Shown here: positions 61,927 through 64,000 of the stretch, one piece after another | How the letters are laid out: each line of letters begins with the position of its first letter | Position numbering within the stretch: position 1 is the first letter of the stretch | Assembly: GCF_016127015.1 (NCBI RefSeq) | Contig: NZ_CP065972.1 | Coordinates: 496,001 to 560,000, forward strand | Direction: 5' to 3' | Origin: Corynebacterium tuberculostearicum | Lineage (GTDB): Bacteria; Actinomycetota; Actinomycetes; Mycobacteriales; Mycobacteriaceae | Length of the DNA stretch: 64,000 bases | Program-made: the position numbers and the translations under genes | The notes under the pieces: model-generated | Told to the model about the DNA's origin: nothing | Databases searched by the model: none | Seen by the model: only the letters and a program-made list of their open reading frames with translations

Positions 61927-64000
61927 ATGGCGACCCCAATGCTGGCCGGCCTGCTCAAGGTAGCGGCCTCAGATCCTAAGCTCAAGGGCATGATTTCTCA
62001 TGTGGGCGAAGACCTCCACATCACAGGCTTGGATCAGTCCCGGCCGTGGGCCTTGGGCACCTTGGCCCATCATGCCCCAGTGCTCGTGGTAACCGCTACG
62101 AGTCGCGAGGCCGAGGATCTCACGGCGGAGCTTACGGCGATGCTGGGGGAGAAGGTGGCCATGTTCCCCGCCTGGGAGACTCTGCCGCACGAGCGCCTGA
62201 GCCCCGGCGTAGACATCATCGGCCGCCGCGCTGAAGTTCTGCATAATCTCGATAGCCTGCAGGTCATCGTCACGGCTGCCCGCGGCCTGTCTCAGCCCAT
62301 CCTGCAGGAGGTGGAGGGCCGCGCTCCCGTCCACCTCGAAGAAGATCATGAATATGACTTTGATGCGGTAGTCCGCGAGCTCGAGTTCCGCGCCTATAAG
62401 CACGTAGACATGGTGGCTAAGCGTGGCGAGTACGCTACGCGCGGCGGCATCATCGATATTTTCCCTACGACACTGGATTATCCGGTCCGCGTGGAGTTTT
62501 GGGGCGATGAGATTACCGATATCCGCCAATTCTCCGTGGCTGACCAGCGCACCATTCCGGAAATCGAGGTGGGCCGCGTAGACATTTTCCCTGCCCGGGA
62601 GCTGCCTATTACGGACGCCATTGCCAAGCGTGCGGCCGATCTCGCCGTCAAGCACCCCGGCAATCCCGCCTTGGTGGAGCTATTGACCAAAGTAAGCGAG
62701 CACATCCCGGCCGAAGGTATGGAGGCGCTCCTGCCCGCGCTTTCTGACGCCCCCATGATCACCCTCCCCGAAATCCTGCGCCCCACCACCCACGTGGTGA
62801 TGGTCGGTCCGGAAAAGATTCGCCGCCGCGTGGCAGATCTAGAAAAGACCGATGCGGAATTCCTCGCCGCCGGCTGGGAGGCCGCAGCCATGGGCGCCGA
62901 TGGCCCGCTGGCTACCGAAGGACTCGATACCGAGGCTTCCAGCTACCGCTCCTATGAGTCGCTCGAGGTCTCCATTAGCGAGTCCGGCCTGCCTTTGTGG
63001 ACTTTCTCCCCACCGGGAATGCTCGCCGCGCCGGAAGAGGAGACCCTCCCGCTCGAATTCGAACCAGGGCCCACCCCGCGCGGAAATATCGATGAAATCG
63101 ACGCCATGATGGCCCAGCTTCTCGCGCACACCAACGCCGGTGGCCGGGCAGCCTTCATCGCGCCGGCGCAAGGTGCCATCAAACGCATGGTGGATCGCTT
63201 TGCAGAAAAGGGCATCCGCACCAAGGTGGCTACCCCCGGCTGGGAGCCCACCGCCGGCGAAGTCACCCTCTACCAAGCACTAAGCCACGCCGGCCTGGTA
63301 TTTCCCAAGGTGAAAAAGCCCAAGGACGCCGAGGCCCTCCCACTGGTCGTTGTAACCGAGACGGATCTGACCGGTAACCGCGTAGGCGATATCGCCGAAG
63401 CGAAGCGCCGGCCCGCCAAGCGCCGCAACAAGGTTGACCCGCTCGCCCTCAAGCAGGGCGATTTTGTGGTGCACGAGACCCACGGCATCGGCAAGTTCCT
63501 CAAGATGGCCGAGCGCACCATCCAGTCCGGCGATGAAACCAGCCGCCGCGAATACATCGTGCTCGAGTACGCGCCCTCCAAGCGTGGTCAGCCCGCCGAT
63601 CAGCTCTGGGTTCCCATGGACTCGCTGGATCTGCTCAGCAAGTACACCGGTGGCGAATCGCCTCACCTGTCCAAGATGGGCGGTTCCGACTGGAAGAACA
63701 CCAAGAAGAAGGCACGCGCCGCCGTGCGCGAAATCGCCGGCGAGCTGGTCGAGCTCTACGCCAAGCGCCAGGCCGCGCCGGGGCACCAATTCTCCCCGGA
63801 TAATCCGTGGCAGGCGGAGATGGAGGATAATTTCCCTTTCGTCGAAACCGAAGATCAGATGCTGGCTATCGAGGCCGTCAAGCAGGACATGGAATCCACG
63901 GTGCCGATGGACCGCGTCGTCGTCGGCGATGTGGGCTACGGCAAAACCGAGGTGGCCATCCGCGCTGCCTTTAAGGCCGTGCAAGACGGCATGCAGGTGG
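61927..64000 (+). CDS. mfd: Transcription-repair coupling factor, 5' part
   Basis: The gene runs off the window; 691 codons are visible. Mfd removes stalled RNA polymerase and recruits UvrA. The UvrB-like N-terminal domains include MFPAWETLPHERLSPGVDIIGRR and RGGIIDIFPTT. The RNA-polymerase interaction domain follows with QGDFVVHETHGIGKF and ADQLWVPMDSLDLLSKY. The helicase Walker A GDVGYGKTE is at residues 667-675. It starts directly after the TetR stop. About 500 further residues (helicase and C-terminal domain) should lie beyond the window. Confidence 0.97.
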   Translation, partial: MATPMLAGLLKVAASDPKLKGMISHVGEDLHITGLDQSRPWALGTLAHHAPVLVVTATSREAEDLTAELTAMLGEKVAMFPAWETLPHERLSPGVDIIGRRAEVLHNLDSLQVIVTAARGLSQPILQEVEGRAPVHLEEDHEYDFDAVVRELEFRAYKHVDMVAKRGEYATRGGIIDIFPTTLDYPVRVEFWGDEITDIRQFSVADQRTIPEIEVGRVDIFPARELPITDAIAKRAADLAVKHPGNPALVELLTKVSEHIPAEGMEALLPALSDAPMITLPEILRPTTHVVMVGPEKIRRRVADLEKTDAEFLAAGWEAAAMGADGPLATEGLDTEASSYRSYESLEVSISESGLPLWTFSPPGMLAAPEEETLPLEFEPGPTPRGNIDEIDAMMAQLLAHTNAGGRAAFIAPAQGAIKRMVDRFAEKGIRTKVATPGWEPTAGEVTLYQALSHAGLVFPKVKKPKDAEALPLVVVTETDLTGNRVGDIAEAKRRPAKRRNKVDPLALKQGDFVVHETHGIGKFLKMAERTIQSGDETSRREYIVLEYAPSKRGQPADQLWVPMDSLDLLSKYTGGESPHLSKMGGSDWKNTKKKARAAVREIAGELVELYAKRQAAPGHQFSPDNPWQAEMEDNFPFVETEDQMLAIEAVKQDMESTVPMDRVVVGDVGYGKTEVAIRAAFKAVQDGMQV

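Overview
The window is chromosomal DNA of a Corynebacterium (genus: high confidence; species: not determined). Evidence for the genus: a MoeA-like Glp, an acetyltransferase and a SepX/GlpR membrane protein in a row; a BetP-type betaine carrier beside metG and rsmI; an Rpf2 with DUF348 and G5 domains ahead of ksgA and ispE; the long GapB-type glyceraldehyde-3-phosphate dehydrogenase; and the run pth-rplY-prs-glmU near a TetR gene and mfd. It is gene-dense core genome. I saw no insertion sequence, prophage, integron or CRISPR array, and no gap above 300 bases.

Layout. 1-7205: 5-formyl-THF cyclo-ligase, galU, the glp-acetyltransferase-glpR division cluster, a tag glycosylase, and a DoxX/zinc-finger membrane pair. 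7223-15804: protein mannosyltransferase, rsmI, betP, metG, two GNAT acetyltransferases and tatD. 16090-24130: rpf2, ksgA, ispE, a His-rich AztD-like lipoprotein, uup and a membrane alpha/beta hydrolase. 24138-33314: AEC transporter, a small secreted protein, an ABM monooxygenase, a giant OatA-like acyltransferase with a tail of about 600 residues, a HAD phosphatase, an enoyl-CoA hydratase/HIBCH-like enzyme and a DUF6882-like protein. 33357-39396: an MMPL transporter with a TetR gene broken by an amber codon, a polytopic membrane protein, gamma carbonic anhydrase, two unknown small proteins and a patatin-like protein. 39549-48983: AAE exporter, prfC, SDR, a Ktr/Trk potassium system, pth, nitronate monooxygenase and gapB. 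49121-54151: a histidine kinase/response regulator/ABC transporter module and ppk2. 54228-64000: FAH-family hydrolase, second pth, rplY, prs, glmU, MFS transporter, TRIC-like protein, tRNA-Gln, TetR and the 5' part of mfd.

How it is expressed. More than twenty genes have a TANNNT hexamer 6-8 bases before the start codon and no Shine-Dalgarno sequence, which is the layout of leaderless mRNAs. Two divergent pairs (GNAT/tatD and the 113-residue protein/patatin) have the same compact geometry: start codons 26 bases apart and -10 boxes sharing a TA dinucleotide. Other regulatory DNA includes tandem 17-bp dyads upstream of the MMPL gene, a perfect 20-bp palindrome between the response-regulator and ABC genes, a 24-bp dyad at the AAE exporter promoter, a structured rpf2 leader and several clear intrinsic terminators.

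First candidates for follow-up: the amber-interrupted TetR gene with the tandem dyads upstream of its transporter; the acyltransferase with its huge disordered tail; the two-component/ABC module with a fused permease; the degenerate MoeA (Glp) cluster; and the paired leaderless promoters.
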